Shown: positions 9,362 to 17,619, numbered from the stretch's first letter. The stretch: DNA of 64,000 nt from JADGGM01 sp027307005 (GCA_035455745.1 DATIEP010000088.1:145098-209097); one strand, 5' to 3'. The notes: generated by a model from the sequence alone, not told the origin. Numbers and translations are program-made.

Positions 9362-10597
9362 GTGACCAGCGTTCGACTCGCGATCTTCGTCGTCACGTAC
9401 GTCCTGATTGCTGCACAGCAAATCCCGGGCGTGCGCTTGAACCGACCGGCGGCATCCCTCCTTGGCGCGGTCGCCATGGTGGTCCTGGGCGGCCTGTCGC
9501 CGAGTGCCGCCTACGCAGCAATCGACATCGACGTCATCGTGTTCCTGCTCGGCGTCCTCCTGCTGGTGGCCTATCTCGAGCTCGGCGGATTTTTCGAGTG
9601 GGCGGCCGTGTGGATTGCACGGCGCTTCCGCTCGCCGCACGCGTTGCTCGCGGGCATCATCGTGGCCAGCGGGCTTTTGTCCGCCATTTTTCTCAACGAC
9701 ACGGTGTGTCTGGTGTTCGTGCCGCTCGTTCTGGCCGCGCTGGAGCCGCTCGGCACACGTCCGCTGCCCTACCTGTTGGGCATCGCGTTCGCCGCCAACG
9801 TGGGAAGCGCGATGACGGTCACGGGCAATCCGCAGAACATGCTGATCGGCATCTCGAGCGGCATCGCCTACCGCGATTTCCTGGCGCTGCTCGTGCTGCC
9901 GTCGTTAGGCGGACTGGCCATCGTCTACGGCGTCCTGGCGGTGCTGTTTCGTCGCGATCTGGCGCGTCCTTTCCCATCGGTCGCCGCGGCGCCGGCCGGC
10001 CGGCCGATGGATCGCGGGCTCGTCGCCCGCGCACTCGTGTTGTTCGCCGGCGCGCTCGCGGCGTGGCTCGCCGGCCTCTCGCTGCCCGTGGTGGCGATCA
10101 CGGCGGGCGCGCTCATGATCGCGATCGGCAACCGCGACCCGGCGGCCGCGTTCGCCAACGTCGAATGGTCGCTGCTGTTGTTCTTCGCGGCGCTGTTCGT
10201 GGTGATGCGCGGGGTGGAGTCGGCGCCGGTGTTCGTGGATCTCACGTCGCGCGCCGCGTCGACGCTGCACGGCGCGCCGTGGCACGACGCCGCGGTGACG
10301 AGCGCTGCGATGACGGCGCTCTCGAACCTCGTGTCCAACGTGCCGGCGGTGATTCTCTGGCGTCCGGTGGTGCCGCATCTGCCTAACGCACGGTTCATCT
10401 GGCTCGTCATGGCGATGAGCTCGACGTTCGCCGGGAACCTCACGCTGCTGGGATCGATGGCCACGCTCATCGTGGCCGAGCGCGCCGCGGCGCGCGGGGT
10501 GACGCTGCGATTCGGCGACGTGCTCAAGGCCGGCGTGCCGGTGACGCTCCTAACGCTGGCCTGGGGCGTCGTGATGCTCGTGTGGCTCGCCCACTGA
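9362..10597 (+). CDS. SLC13/ArsB-superfamily anion permease, 411 aa
   Basis: This is an integral membrane protein with about 10-11 hydrophobic helices. Family features are the paired re-entrant signatures: LNDTVCLVFVPLVL and TVTGNPQNMLIG in the first half and SNLVSNVPAVIL in the second, as in the ion-transporter superfamily members ArsB, NhaD, CitMHS and SLC13. The substrate could be a carboxylate, arsenite, sulfate or a sodium/proton exchange; no ars or tca genes lie next to it to decide. GTG at 9362 gives an N-terminus that starts directly in the first helix. No clear ribosome-binding site is seen, since the upstream bases are shared with the divergent SDR gene. Confidence 0.85.
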   Translation: MTSVRLAIFVVTYVLIAAQQIPGVRLNRPAASLLGAVAMVVLGGLSPSAAYAAIDIDVIVFLLGVLLLVAYLELGGFFEWAAVWIARRFRSPHALLAGIIVASGLLSAIFLNDTVCLVFVPLVLAALEPLGTRPLPYLLGIAFAANVGSAMTVTGNPQNMLIGISSGIAYRDFLALLVLPSLGGLAIVYGVLAVLFRRDLARPFPSVAAAPAGRPMDRGLVARALVLFAGALAAWLAGLSLPVVAITAGALMIAIGNRDPAAAFANVEWSLLLFFAALFVVMRGVESAPVFVDLTSRAASTLHGAPWHDAAVTSAAMTALSNLVSNVPAVILWRPVVPHLPNARFIWLVMAMSSTFAGNLTLLGSMATLIVAERAAARGVTLRFGDVLKAGVPVTLLTLAWGVVMLVWLAH

Positions 10598-10619
10598 TCG
10601 CACGCGGCGCCCGCGCGCG

Positions 10620-10856
10620 CTACGACTTGCGTTGTCGCTCCTCGGCGTCGCGCTTGGCCACGTAGCGTTCCCACGCATCCCAGGTGCCGCCGGCCACAAT
10701 GCGCCAGATGAGAATGAACAGACCGAGCGAGAGGAAGAGATGCACCCAGCCCGGTCCGGAAAATGCGAACACCATCACAGCCCAGAACACGAGCATTGCG
10801 ATCGCGACGGGATACGCCGCAACGTACAGCAATCGTTTCTTCTCGACGGTCGTCAT
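10620..10856 (-). CDS. Small two-transmembrane-helix protein, 78 aa
   Basis: Two hydrophobic segments (about residues 10-30 and 38-53) separated by a Gly-Pro-Gly turn are flanked by a charged N-terminus (TVEKKR) and a basic/acidic C-terminal tail (AKRDAEERQRKS). This is the general plan of '2TM domain' proteins often found attached to histidine kinases or as small stand-alone membrane proteins. ATG at 10856 is the only reasonable start. It converges with the permease gene (22-base gap), and upstream of it on the opposite strand lies the promoter of the candidate small RNA. Function unknown. Confidence 0.65.
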   Translation of the reverse strand: MTTVEKKRLLYVAAYPVAIAMLVFWAVMVFAFSGPGWVHLFLSLGLFILIWRIVAGGTWDAWERYVAKRDAEERQRKS

Positions 10857-10861
10857 CTGAA

Positions 10862-10890
10862 TTGACTCGCTTCTGAGTGAACGCTACATT
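10862..10890 (+). promoter_or_regulatory. Sigma70-type promoter for a candidate small RNA
   Basis: TTGACT (10862-10867) and TACATT (10885-10890) are separated by exactly 17 bases, one mismatch and two mismatches from the consensus hexamers. It lies in a region without a coding sequence and points toward a strong intrinsic terminator about 195 bases downstream. It has the same -35 hexamer and spacing as the tRNA-operon promoter at 63171. Confidence 0.6.
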
Positions 10891-10896
10891 CCGATC

Positions 10897-11086
10897 GGCA
10901 ATGGGACGAAGAGCTCACATTTTTGAGCCAACAAGTCTCTCGGGTGGGTTCGATAAGCTTTGTTTGACGTCATGCCCCAGTGCGGGGAAGGCGAAAGGCA
11001 GGGTGAGGACCTCATACATTCGACGGGGCTTCAAAAAACCTCTTCGTTCCAACTTCTCGAGCCCCACTCCGGTGGGGCTCTTTTTT
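10897..11086 (+). ncRNA. Candidate structured small RNA (about 190 nt, 6S-RNA-sized)
   Basis: Between the promoter at 10862-10890 and the terminator at 11059-11086 there is no plausible coding sequence. The predicted transcript has ends that pair: TGGGACGAAGAG at 10902-10913 matches CTCTTCGTTCCA at 11040-11051 over 12 bp (one G-U). An internal hairpin GCTCA/TGAGC (10912-10927) and a CCCC/GGGG hairpin near 10975-10987 add structure. A closed terminal stem, about 150 nt of folded core and a separate terminator is the arrangement of stable housekeeping RNAs. I see neither the SRP loop motif nor RNase P or tmRNA signatures, so 6S RNA is the best guess by size alone; an unknown class is equally possible. 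Confidence 0.5.
11059..11086 (+). terminator. Strong intrinsic terminator
   Basis: A perfect 9-bp stem, GAGCCCCAC (11059-11067) with GTGGGGCTC (11072-11080), closes a TCCG tetraloop and is followed directly by six T residues on the plus strand. There is no T-run on the minus strand, so it serves plus-strand transcription, i.e. the candidate small RNA and not the minus-strand antiporter gene. Confidence 0.85.
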
Positions 11087-11123
11087 GTTCCGGATGTACC
11101 CGCTGTGTCGCAGCGTTTCCGTG

Positions 11124-12344
11124 TTACGACGCGATCCCTTCCACCCGACGCCGCCCGCGGATGAGCTCCCAGAAGATGCGCGGCGCCGTCGGACGCTTCC
11201 AGATCCAGGAGCCGAGCATCGCGAGCGCCCACAGGGCATACACCAGAGCCACCTCTTCGCGCCATTCGGCAACCAGGAACTGCACCAGCCACAGGACGAA
11301 GAGACCGGTCGCGTCCCACCAGTGCAGACGCATGCGCGACAACAGGAGCGCCGCCACCGCGCTCTGAACGATCGTGAGCAGGATTTCCATCCGCTGCGTC
11401 TGGTCGAGCGGCAGCGCGTGCAGCCCGCCGCGCGCAAACGAGAACACGATGGGAATCGTCGCCGCGAGCACGGTCCACTGATTGACGTTGCTGGACACCA
11501 TGTTCATGAGCGCCATGGGCGCCGTGCGCACGCGCTTCGCCCAGTGGAACGCCGACACCTTTTCGGGGAACTCGCTGAGGAACGGCGCCACCCACTGCAC
11601 GAAGACGAACTCGCTCACGCCGAACGTCGCCGCCACCGCCAGCATCGAATTGAGGAACGGATGCGCGGTGAAATAGATGAGGGCGCCGCCTAACACAAAC
11701 AGCGCGCCGATGGTGACCGGCTGCCACACGCCCGGCCGCGAGTATGCCCAACGCGATACGGCCGACGCCTGATCGAGCGACTCTTCACTCTTGGGAGGAA
11801 ACCGCCACAGGATCGCGAGGTACACCACGTACATGGCCACCAGCACCACCGCATCCACGATGCTGATCGACGCCTTGTGCCAGATCCACAGGAAGTACAC
11901 GAGCGGGGGAACCGTCGCGATGACTTCCACCGAGTGCTCGTCGTGCAGATGGATCGGTTGGAACGCGCGCCCGTGTTTTCGCCGGCCCAACGCGGCCACG
12001 AAATAGATGAGCGGCCACCCGACGCCGATGAGCAGGCGCACGGCGCCGGTAAAATTCGCGATCGCCAGATGCGACTTGCAACCGGCCGGCGTCGCGGCGA
12101 CGAAGCAGCTCACGGGATCGTGGCCCGCTTGCCATGCGATCACGGCTTCGACCGCGAGCTCGGGCAGCGTCTGGATCCACGCGAGGATGGCGAGGGCGAG
12201 CCCCTGCGCGATGAGGAATTGCGCTGCCTCGGCCGCCCAGGCGACGAGGAACGCGCTGAGCAGCATGCTCGGGAACGTCCATGCTGCCGACCACGCTGCG
12301 CTGCTGACGGTCGCCGCCGTCGCCAGAACGACCTTGACTTTCAA
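11124..12344 (-). CDS. Divergent CaCA-family (sodium/calcium exchanger-like) membrane protein
   Basis: The 406-aa protein has about 11 hydrophobic helices. Two inverted alpha-repeat-like segments are visible: QTLPELAVEAVIAWQAG in the first half and FLSEFPEKVSAF followed by MNMVSSNVNQWT in the second; the acidic 'PE' in a membrane helix and the 'NxxSSN' are characteristic of cation/Ca2+ exchangers. It is therefore likely a cation:proton or cation:sodium antiporter, although the repeats are diverged and the ion is unknown. Start is a TTG at 12344, directly in front of MKVKVVLA. It stands alone: its downstream neighbour is the small-RNA terminator on the other strand. Confidence 0.75.
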   Translation of the reverse strand: MKVKVVLATAATVSSAAWSAAWTFPSMLLSAFLVAWAAEAAQFLIAQGLALAILAWIQTLPELAVEAVIAWQAGHDPVSCFVAATPAGCKSHLAIANFTGAVRLLIGVGWPLIYFVAALGRRKHGRAFQPIHLHDEHSVEVIATVPPLVYFLWIWHKASISIVDAVVLVAMYVVYLAILWRFPPKSEESLDQASAVSRWAYSRPGVWQPVTIGALFVLGGALIYFTAHPFLNSMLAVAATFGVSEFVFVQWVAPFLSEFPEKVSAFHWAKRVRTAPMALMNMVSSNVNQWTVLAATIPIVFSFARGGLHALPLDQTQRMEILLTIVQSAVAALLLSRMRLHWWDATGLFVLWLVQFLVAEWREEVALVYALWALAMLGSWIWKRPTAPRIFWELIRGRRRVEGIAS

Positions 12345-12494
12345 CCGCCGCCGTCCGTATTAACAGAAATGCCTCGCTCGCGGGGCGGTTTCATGAGCGG
12401 AACATAGACGCGCGGCGCGGTCGGCTCAAGCGGTTCCACGGGAACCCAGGGTCGGCACGCCGCGTTCGTTCGACGCGTCTCATCATCCTTCTCC

Positions 12495-12908
12495 ATGCCA
12501 CGAGTCACCGTTACCCGCCGCCTCACGTTCAACGCGGCCCATCGTCTGCACAATCCGGACTTGAGCGACTCGGAAAACCGGTCACTCTTCGGGCCATGCA
12601 ACAACGCCAATTGGCACGGCCACAACTATCGTCTCGATGTCTCGGTCATTGGCGACATCGAAGCGACGTCGGGGTACGTGATGGATCTGAAGAAATTGCG
12701 CGACGTGGTAGAAGAACATCTCGTCGACAAAATGGATCATCGAAATCTGAACATCGACGTCGATTTCATGCAGGGCATCAACCCGACGGCGGAAAACCTC
12801 GTGGTCGCGTGCTGGAACGTGCTGGCGCCGGTGATGCGTCCGGCGACGCTCACGCGCCTGCGCCTCTGGGAGACCGACAACAATTATGTCGAATACGAAG
12901 GGCAGTAA
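12495..12908 (+). CDS. 6-pyruvoyl-tetrahydropterin synthase family protein (CX5HGH, PTPS-II type)
   Basis: The 137-aa protein has the three zinc histidines H16 (AAHRL), H41 and H43 (WHGHNY) and the nucleophilic Cys35 in the spacing C-x5-H-G-H. Bacterial QueD enzymes normally have C-x3-H-G-H; the C-x5-H form, with CNN and the ending ETDNNYVEYEGQ, is that of canonical (including animal) PTPS. The known PTPS reaction converts 7,8-dihydroneopterin triphosphate to 6-pyruvoyl-tetrahydropterin. The next gene, overlapping by 23 bases, is FolE, which makes that substrate. The pair could serve biopterin synthesis or queuosine/preQ0; the Cys spacing favours the former. Confidence 0.85.
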   Translation: MPRVTVTRRLTFNAAHRLHNPDLSDSENRSLFGPCNNANWHGHNYRLDVSVIGDIEATSGYVMDLKKLRDVVEEHLVDKMDHRNLNIDVDFMQGINPTAENLVVACWNVLAPVMRPATLTRLRLWETDNNYVEYEGQ

Positions 12909-13548
12909 AGCGCCGCGTCTGGATGGCCGCGTGAGCCGCGCGTTGCTCGAGGCGGATGACGACCACGCACCGGAGCATGCCCCGGAGCTCGAGTCGATCG
13001 TGCACCGCCTGCTGCAGCTGATCGGCGAGGATCCCGACCGTGAAGGACTGCTCAAAACGCCGCTGCGCGTCGCGAAGTCGCTCACGTGGCTCACGCGCGG
13101 CTACGAGATGGACGTGCACGAAGTGGTGAACAACGCGGTGTTCGAGGAGCCGCATTCGAGCATGGTGATGGTGCGCGACATCGAGTTGTACTCGCTGTGC
13201 GAGCACCACATGCTGCCGTTCTTCGGGAAGGCGCACATCGCCTACATCCCGGACAACAAGATCGTCGGCCTGTCCAAGCTGCCGCGCATCGTCGAGGTGT
13301 TCGCGCGCCGGCTGCAGGTGCAGGAACGCCTAACGGAAGAAATCGCCCAGGCCATCCAGGATGTGCTCAACCCGAAGGGCGTGGGTGTGGTGATCGAGGC
13401 GTATCATCTGTGCATGATGATGCGCGGCGTGCAGAAACAGAACTCGCAGACGGTGACGTCGGCGGTGCGGGGCATCTTCCGCAACGACGCGCGCACGCGC
13501 GAGGAGTTCTTGTACCTGGCGCACGGCCGCACGCCGCCGGTCCGGTGA
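12886..13548 (+). CDS. folE: GTP cyclohydrolase I
   Basis: The 220-aa enzyme converts GTP to 7,8-dihydroneopterin triphosphate, first step of folate, biopterin and queuosine synthesis. Zinc ligands and active-site elements are present: SLCEHHMLPFFGKAHIAYIP (Cys and His) and AYHLCMMMRGV (second Cys), plus the conserved DPDREGLLKTPLRVAKS near the start of the catalytic domain. The N-terminal ~35 residues are a basic/acidic extension. ATG at 12886 lies 23 bases inside the PTPS gene; its stop overlaps the GTG of the following SDR gene (GTGA at 13545-13548). Such double overlap argues for a co-translated pathway unit. Confidence 0.95.
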   Translation: MSNTKGSKAPRLDGRVSRALLEADDDHAPEHAPELESIVHRLLQLIGEDPDREGLLKTPLRVAKSLTWLTRGYEMDVHEVVNNAVFEEPHSSMVMVRDIELYSLCEHHMLPFFGKAHIAYIPDNKIVGLSKLPRIVEVFARRLQVQERLTEEIAQAIQDVLNPKGVGVVIEAYHLCMMMRGVQKQNSQTVTSAVRGIFRNDARTREEFLYLAHGRTPPVR

Positions 13549-14294
13549 CGGGACAGGGGTCGCCGGCGGCGCCGGATGCGGCCGGCGCCGTGTTGGCGGG
13601 GCGGGGCGCAGTGGTCACCGGGGCGTCGCGCGGCATCGGGTTGGCGATCGCGCGCGCGCTCGCCGCGGCGGGTGCGCGCGTCGCGATGCTCGCCCGCAGC
13701 GCCGACACCCTCGCCCAACGGGCCGCGGAGTTAGGCGGAGCGGCGCTGCCGGTGCCGTGCGATGTGTCCGACGCCGCGGCCGTCGGGCGCGCGATCCAGG
13801 TGATCACCCTCGCGTTCGGCAGCGCACCGGACATCCTCGTGAGCAACGCCGGCATCTTCCATCCCCAGCCGCTGGCCGACATCACGCCGGACGCGTTCGC
13901 GGCCGCGATCGCCGTCAATCTCAACGCGGGATTCTATCTCGCACACGCGGTGCTCGGCGGCATGCGCGCGCGCGGACGCGGTCACATCGTGACGATCGGT
14001 TCGGTGGCCGACCGCGTGGCGTATCCCGGCAACGGGTCGTATTCGCCGGGCAAGTTCGGCGCGCGCGCGTTGCACGACGTGCTGCGCGAAGAGCTGCGCG
14101 GCAGCGGCGTGCGGGCGACGTTGGTCTCGCCCGGCCCAACGGACACCGACATCTGGGGCGACCTTCCGGGCACCGGCCGATTCCCCTCGCGCGACGCGAT
14201 GCTCGATGCCGACGCGGTCGCCGACGCCGTGCTCTACGCCCTCACGCGCGCCGAGCGCGTGAACGTGGACGAGCTGCGGCTGTCGGCCAGCTGA
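13545..14294 (+). CDS. Classical short-chain dehydrogenase/reductase (possible sepiapterin-type reductase)
   Basis: A 249-aa SDR with TGASRGIG (cofactor loop), LVSNAGIFHP (NAG motif), and the catalytic Ser...Tyr-x-x-x-Lys in SVADRVAYPGNGSYSPGKFG. The basic residue after the second strand (ARSADTL) suggests NADPH preference. Start GTG at 13545 overlaps the folE stop. In animals and some bacteria the PTPS product is reduced to tetrahydrobiopterin by sepiapterin reductase, which is an SDR, so the position is suggestive; the sequence by itself only says generic SDR. One GTTAGGC copy (13730) encodes Leu-Gly. Confidence 0.85.
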   Translation: MTGQGSPAAPDAAGAVLAGRGAVVTGASRGIGLAIARALAAAGARVAMLARSADTLAQRAAELGGAALPVPCDVSDAAAVGRAIQVITLAFGSAPDILVSNAGIFHPQPLADITPDAFAAAIAVNLNAGFYLAHAVLGGMRARGRGHIVTIGSVADRVAYPGNGSYSPGKFGARALHDVLREELRGSGVRATLVSPGPTDTDIWGDLPGTGRFPSRDAMLDADAVADAVLYALTRAERVNVDELRLSAS

Positions 14295-14300
14295 CGGACG

Positions 14301-14945
14301 ATGTTCATCGAGATCGTCGACGCGTTCCGGTGTCCGCGCGCGCACGAGCTCATGTGGCTGGTGGCGTCGGCGGACCGGCTCGAGGACCGCGACATTCTGG
14401 CCGGGGAGCTGGGATGCCCCGTGTGTGGCGCGCGGTATCCGATCGTGGATGGGATCGCCGACTTTCGCGGCGCCGGGGCGCCCCCGCCTCCCGCTGCGCA
14501 GATCCTGCCGACCGACCACGGCGCGCGCGGGCTCCGCGCCGCGGCGCTCCTCGGCCTAACGGACGGGGGCGGCCTCGTCGTGCTGGCCGGCGAGTGGGCC
14601 GACGCCGCGCACGACGTGGCCGCGCTCGCCGAGCGCGTCCACGTGCTGGCGGTGGATCCGTTAGGCGATGTCTCCAGCGGCGCCGGCGTGTCGATCGTGC
14701 GCGCGCCCGACGTGCTGCCGCTCCGTCCCGAATCGGTGCGCGCGCTGGCGGTCGATGCGGCGCACGCGACCGAACGCTTTCTCGCGTCCAGCGTCGCCGC
14801 GCTCAGGCCCTCCGGCCGCCTGCTGCTGCCCGTCGCGAGCCCGCTGCCCGACGGCGTCGTCGAGCGCGCGCGCGATGCCCACGACCGGCTGGGCGAGAAG
14901 CAGGACCTCACCACCCTCGAGCGGGCGCCGCGGCCACTGCGTTAG
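14301..14945 (+). CDS. Trm112-like zinc-ribbon protein with C-terminal Rossmann-like part, 214 aa
   Basis: The N-terminal ~60 residues carry C11-x3-H and C39-x2-C42 followed by ARYPIVDGIADF, the signature end of Trm112/UPF0434 zinc-ribbon domains that normally activate methyltransferases. The remaining 150 residues are Ala/Leu/Val-rich with alternating strands (GGLVVLAGEW, VHVLAVDP) and SVAALRPSGRLLLPV, reminiscent of the last strands of a class I methyltransferase, but no SAM-binding GxGxG is evident. It may be a partner or degenerate methyltransferase. Its TAG stop and the TAA stop of the convergent acyl-CoA synthetase share the bases TTAG in one GTTAGGC element at 14941-14947. Confidence 0.65.
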   Translation: MFIEIVDAFRCPRAHELMWLVASADRLEDRDILAGELGCPVCGARYPIVDGIADFRGAGAPPPPAAQILPTDHGARGLRAAALLGLTDGGGLVVLAGEWADAAHDVAALAERVHVLAVDPLGDVSSGAGVSIVRAPDVLPLRPESVRALAVDAAHATERFLASSVAALRPSGRLLLPVASPLPDGVVERARDAHDRLGEKQDLTTLERAPRPLR

Positions 14946-16798
14946 GCTCGGTGCGCCGCCTCGTCGCCGGCATAGAGCTGGTCGATCACCGCCTTGTACT
15001 TCTTGTCGATCACCCGGCGGCGCACCTTGAGCGTCGGCGTCAGCTCGCCGGAATCGACGGTGAAGTCGCGGTCCAACAACGCCATCTTCTTCGGCGTCTC
15101 GAAGTGCGCCAGCCCCGCGAGCTTGCCCAACACTTCTTTTTCCATCTTCGCCTTGACCATCGGTTGGGCGAGGAGCTGCCTGCGGTCCGCGTAGAGCAGG
15201 TTCTTGAGCTTCGCCCAGCGCTCGAGCTGCTCGAAGTTGGGCACCACGAGCACGATCGGAAATCTCCGTTGGTCGCCGATCATCACCGCCTGCGACACGT
15301 ATTTGTTCATCCGGATGTGGTTCTCGATCGGCTGCGGCGCGATGTTCTTTCCCCCAGCGGTCACGATGATGTCCTTCTTGCGATCCGTGATGCGCAGGAA
15401 GCCGTCTTCCAGCACGCCGATATCGCCGGTGTGGAACCAGCCATCGGCATCGATCGCCTCGCGCGTGGCCTCGGGCTTGTGGAAATAGCCCTTCATCACG
15501 TTGGGTCCGCGCACGATGATCTCGCCGTCCGGCGCGATCGTCACCTCGATGCCGGCGATCGGCGGCCCCACCGTGCCGATGCGATAGCGGTCCGGCGTGT
15601 TCACGGCGATCACCGGCGATGTTTCAGTAAGGCCGTAGCCTTCCAGAATCACCAACCCGGCGGCATAGAAGAACTTGTTGATTACCGGCGCCAGCGGAGC
15701 GCCGCCCGACACGAAATACCGAAGGCGCCCGCCCACGCGCTCGCGCAGTTTCGAGAACACGAGGCGCCGCGCGACCGCATACTGTGCCGCGAGCAGCGGA
15801 TTGGGCGTACGACCGGACAGGCGAGCGTCTGCCCACCGTTCGCCGACGGCGCGCGCCCAGAAAAAAATGCGCTTCTTGATCGCGCCGCTCGCCAGCGCGT
15901 TATCCAGCACCCGCGCATAGATCTTCTCGTACACGCGCGGGACCGCCACCACCAGCGTTGGGCGGATTTCCGTCATGTTCACGGTCACGGTGTCCATCGA
16001 CTCCACATACGCGATCGACACGCCGGTCGCGAACATGAGATAGTCGAAGTGCCGCTGGAGCACGTGCGAAAGCGGAAGGAAGCTGAGCGATGCGTCTTCT
16101 CCCGTTATCGGGATGACTTTCATCACCGCCGCCACGTTGGACGCGAGGTTCCCGTGCGTGAGCATCGCTCCCTTGGGCTCACCGGTCGTGCCGGACGTAT
16201 AAATGATCGTCGCCACCTGGTCCGGTGAGACTGCCAACGCGTCTGCCCGATAGCGCGCCGAGGCGTCCGGCGTCTCGCTCGCTGCACCGTGCGCTTCGAG
16301 TGCGGTGAGAGTGAAATCCACGCCGCCGCCATTCAGGTCGTCGAACGCAATCACCCACTTGAGGTTGGTCAGCGATGCGCGAATGGCCGCGATCTTCTGC
16401 GCTTGCTCGCTCGTCGAGATGAAAATCGCGACGGTCTCGGAGTCCTCGAGGATGTACTCGACCTGCTCGGCCGGCAGGGTCGGGTAGATCGGGACGTCGA
16501 CGTACCGCGCGGTGAGACAGGCGTAGTCGGCGATCGCCCACTCCGGGCGATTCTCGGACAGGATGGCAACGGCCGAGCCATCCGGAATGCCGAGCGCGCG
16601 GAGCCCGAACGCGGCGTGGCGAACCCGCGTTGCCAGCGTGCGGTGCGAGATCGGCTGATACGCGCCGCCGGCCTTCACCTGCAGTGCGTTCGGCCGATCG
16701 TACCCTTCGACGGCGTCGAAGAAGAGGCGCGTGAGCGTCGTCGGCGACAGTCGCGGATCGCGTTCCGTCGACGTGTTCGACTCGGCAGTCACCGTCAT
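14942..16798 (-). CDS. Long-chain acyl-CoA synthetase (AMP-forming)
   Basis: The 618-aa protein belongs to the ANL superfamily: P-loop TIIYTSGTTGEPKGAMLTHGN near residues 200-220, GYGLTETSPV (A5), and GWFHTGDIG...ITDRKKDIIVTAGGKNIAP (A7/A8 with catalytic Asp and hinge). It would activate fatty acids with ATP to acyl-AMP and then acyl-CoA at the membrane. The length and the C-terminal VLVVPNFEQL fit the FadD15/long-chain branch. It is the last gene of a minus-strand unit with an Ig-like lipoprotein, ParA and a TPR protein; the 41-base gap before it holds no terminator. A large antisense open frame here is a composition artefact. Confidence 0.92.
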   Translation of the reverse strand: MTVTAESNTSTERDPRLSPTTLTRLFFDAVEGYDRPNALQVKAGGAYQPISHRTLATRVRHAAFGLRALGIPDGSAVAILSENRPEWAIADYACLTARYVDVPIYPTLPAEQVEYILEDSETVAIFISTSEQAQKIAAIRASLTNLKWVIAFDDLNGGGVDFTLTALEAHGAASETPDASARYRADALAVSPDQVATIIYTSGTTGEPKGAMLTHGNLASNVAAVMKVIPITGEDASLSFLPLSHVLQRHFDYLMFATGVSIAYVESMDTVTVNMTEIRPTLVVAVPRVYEKIYARVLDNALASGAIKKRIFFWARAVGERWADARLSGRTPNPLLAAQYAVARRLVFSKLRERVGGRLRYFVSGGAPLAPVINKFFYAAGLVILEGYGLTETSPVIAVNTPDRYRIGTVGPPIAGIEVTIAPDGEIIVRGPNVMKGYFHKPEATREAIDADGWFHTGDIGVLEDGFLRITDRKKDIIVTAGGKNIAPQPIENHIRMNKYVSQAVMIGDQRRFPIVLVVPNFEQLERWAKLKNLLYADRRQLLAQPMVKAKMEKEVLGKLAGLAHFETPKKMALLDRDFTVDSGELTPTLKVRRRVIDKKYKAVIDQLYAGDEAAHRA

Positions 16799-16839
16799 GG
16801 AGGCCTCGCTCGCGGCGGCGCGCTCCGACCGCGCTGCGC

Positions 16840-17619
16840 TCAGTGGATGTTGATGCGCCTAACGTATGTGATCGGACTGCCCGCCGGTAGCCCGCCGGGC
16901 GCCGATGCGCTCACCTGTACGACGATCGAGTCGTTGAACGCGTGCGTGAACGGCGTGATGCGCAGGCCGAGGTTGGTGCTGCCGTTCGCGTCCGTCGTGT
17001 CCACCACCTGTCCGACCGTTCCCCCGATTTTCACGAGCTGCGCATTGGTCGAATCCGTGTTGTCGTAGGGCGACGGGTGCACGATCGTGTAGTGAACCGC
17101 GTACGTGGGCACGGGCACCGAGTCCGGCAGGTGCAGCAGGCGCACGCGCAGCGTGATGGTCGTATCGCGCAGTCCGTTGGCAAAACTGTAGTCGACGCTG
17201 TCCCGCGATGAATCTTCGGCAAGCATCACGGATGGCGTGTCGACCACGGCGATCGTGTCGGCAATCGACTGCAATCCGGCGGCCGTCGCCACCACGAGCA
17301 CGCGCGCGATGAGCGCGTGTCCGACCACGATGCCTAACGCTGGGTCGACGGTCACCGAATGCGTCGAATCGACGGCCAGGAACGACACCGGGATGCCCGG
17401 GATGCTGTCGTTCTTGAAGTTGAAGACCACGACGTGCAGCGGCGCCACCTGCCCCAGGCTGTCGCGCAGCGTATCGCCGAGGAGGACGGACGGCGACGCG
17501 GGCGCATCGAGCTGGATCGCGACCGGCGCGTTGGCGTTGGTGCCGACCTCGTTGCACGCCGCGGCCACCGCGGCGATCGACAGCGCGATCGACGCCGCCC
17601 GGAGGGAGGGCCGCATCAC
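16840..17619 (-). CDS. Lipoprotein with Ig-like fold, 259 aa
   Basis: The N-terminus is a lipoprotein signal (basic MRPSLRAAS, hydrophobic core, AVAAAC lipobox with Cys22). The mature part is rich in Val, Thr, Asp and Ser and alternates strands such as PLHVVVFNFKNDSIPGIPVSF and SIADTIAVVD, the look of bacterial Ig-like (invasin/Big) domains, probably two copies. It is therefore predicted to be surface or periplasmic. The start codon overlaps the stop of the parA-like gene by four bases. Role unknown. Confidence 0.7.
   Translation of the reverse strand: MMRPSLRAASIALSIAAVAAACNEVGTNANAPVAIQLDAPASPSVLLGDTLRDSLGQVAPLHVVVFNFKNDSIPGIPVSFLAVDSTHSVTVDPALGIVVGHALIARVLVVATAAGLQSIADTIAVVDTPSVMLAEDSSRDSVDYSFANGLRDTTITLRVRLLHLPDSVPVPTYAVHYTIVHPSPYDNTDSTNAQLVKIGGTVGQVVDTTDANGSTNLGLRITPFTHAFNDSIVVQVSASAPGGLPAGSPITYVRRINIH

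Noticed and set aside
10877..11164. 95-codon frame inside the candidate small RNA
   Set aside because: It spans the terminator hairpin, has no ribosome-binding site and no plausible composition.
13757..16228. 823-codon open frame on the plus strand across the acyl-CoA synthetase gene
   Set aside because: Its amino acid composition is extremely Arg/His/Ala-rich and it lies opposite a gene with all ANL motifs; it is a high-GC antisense shadow.
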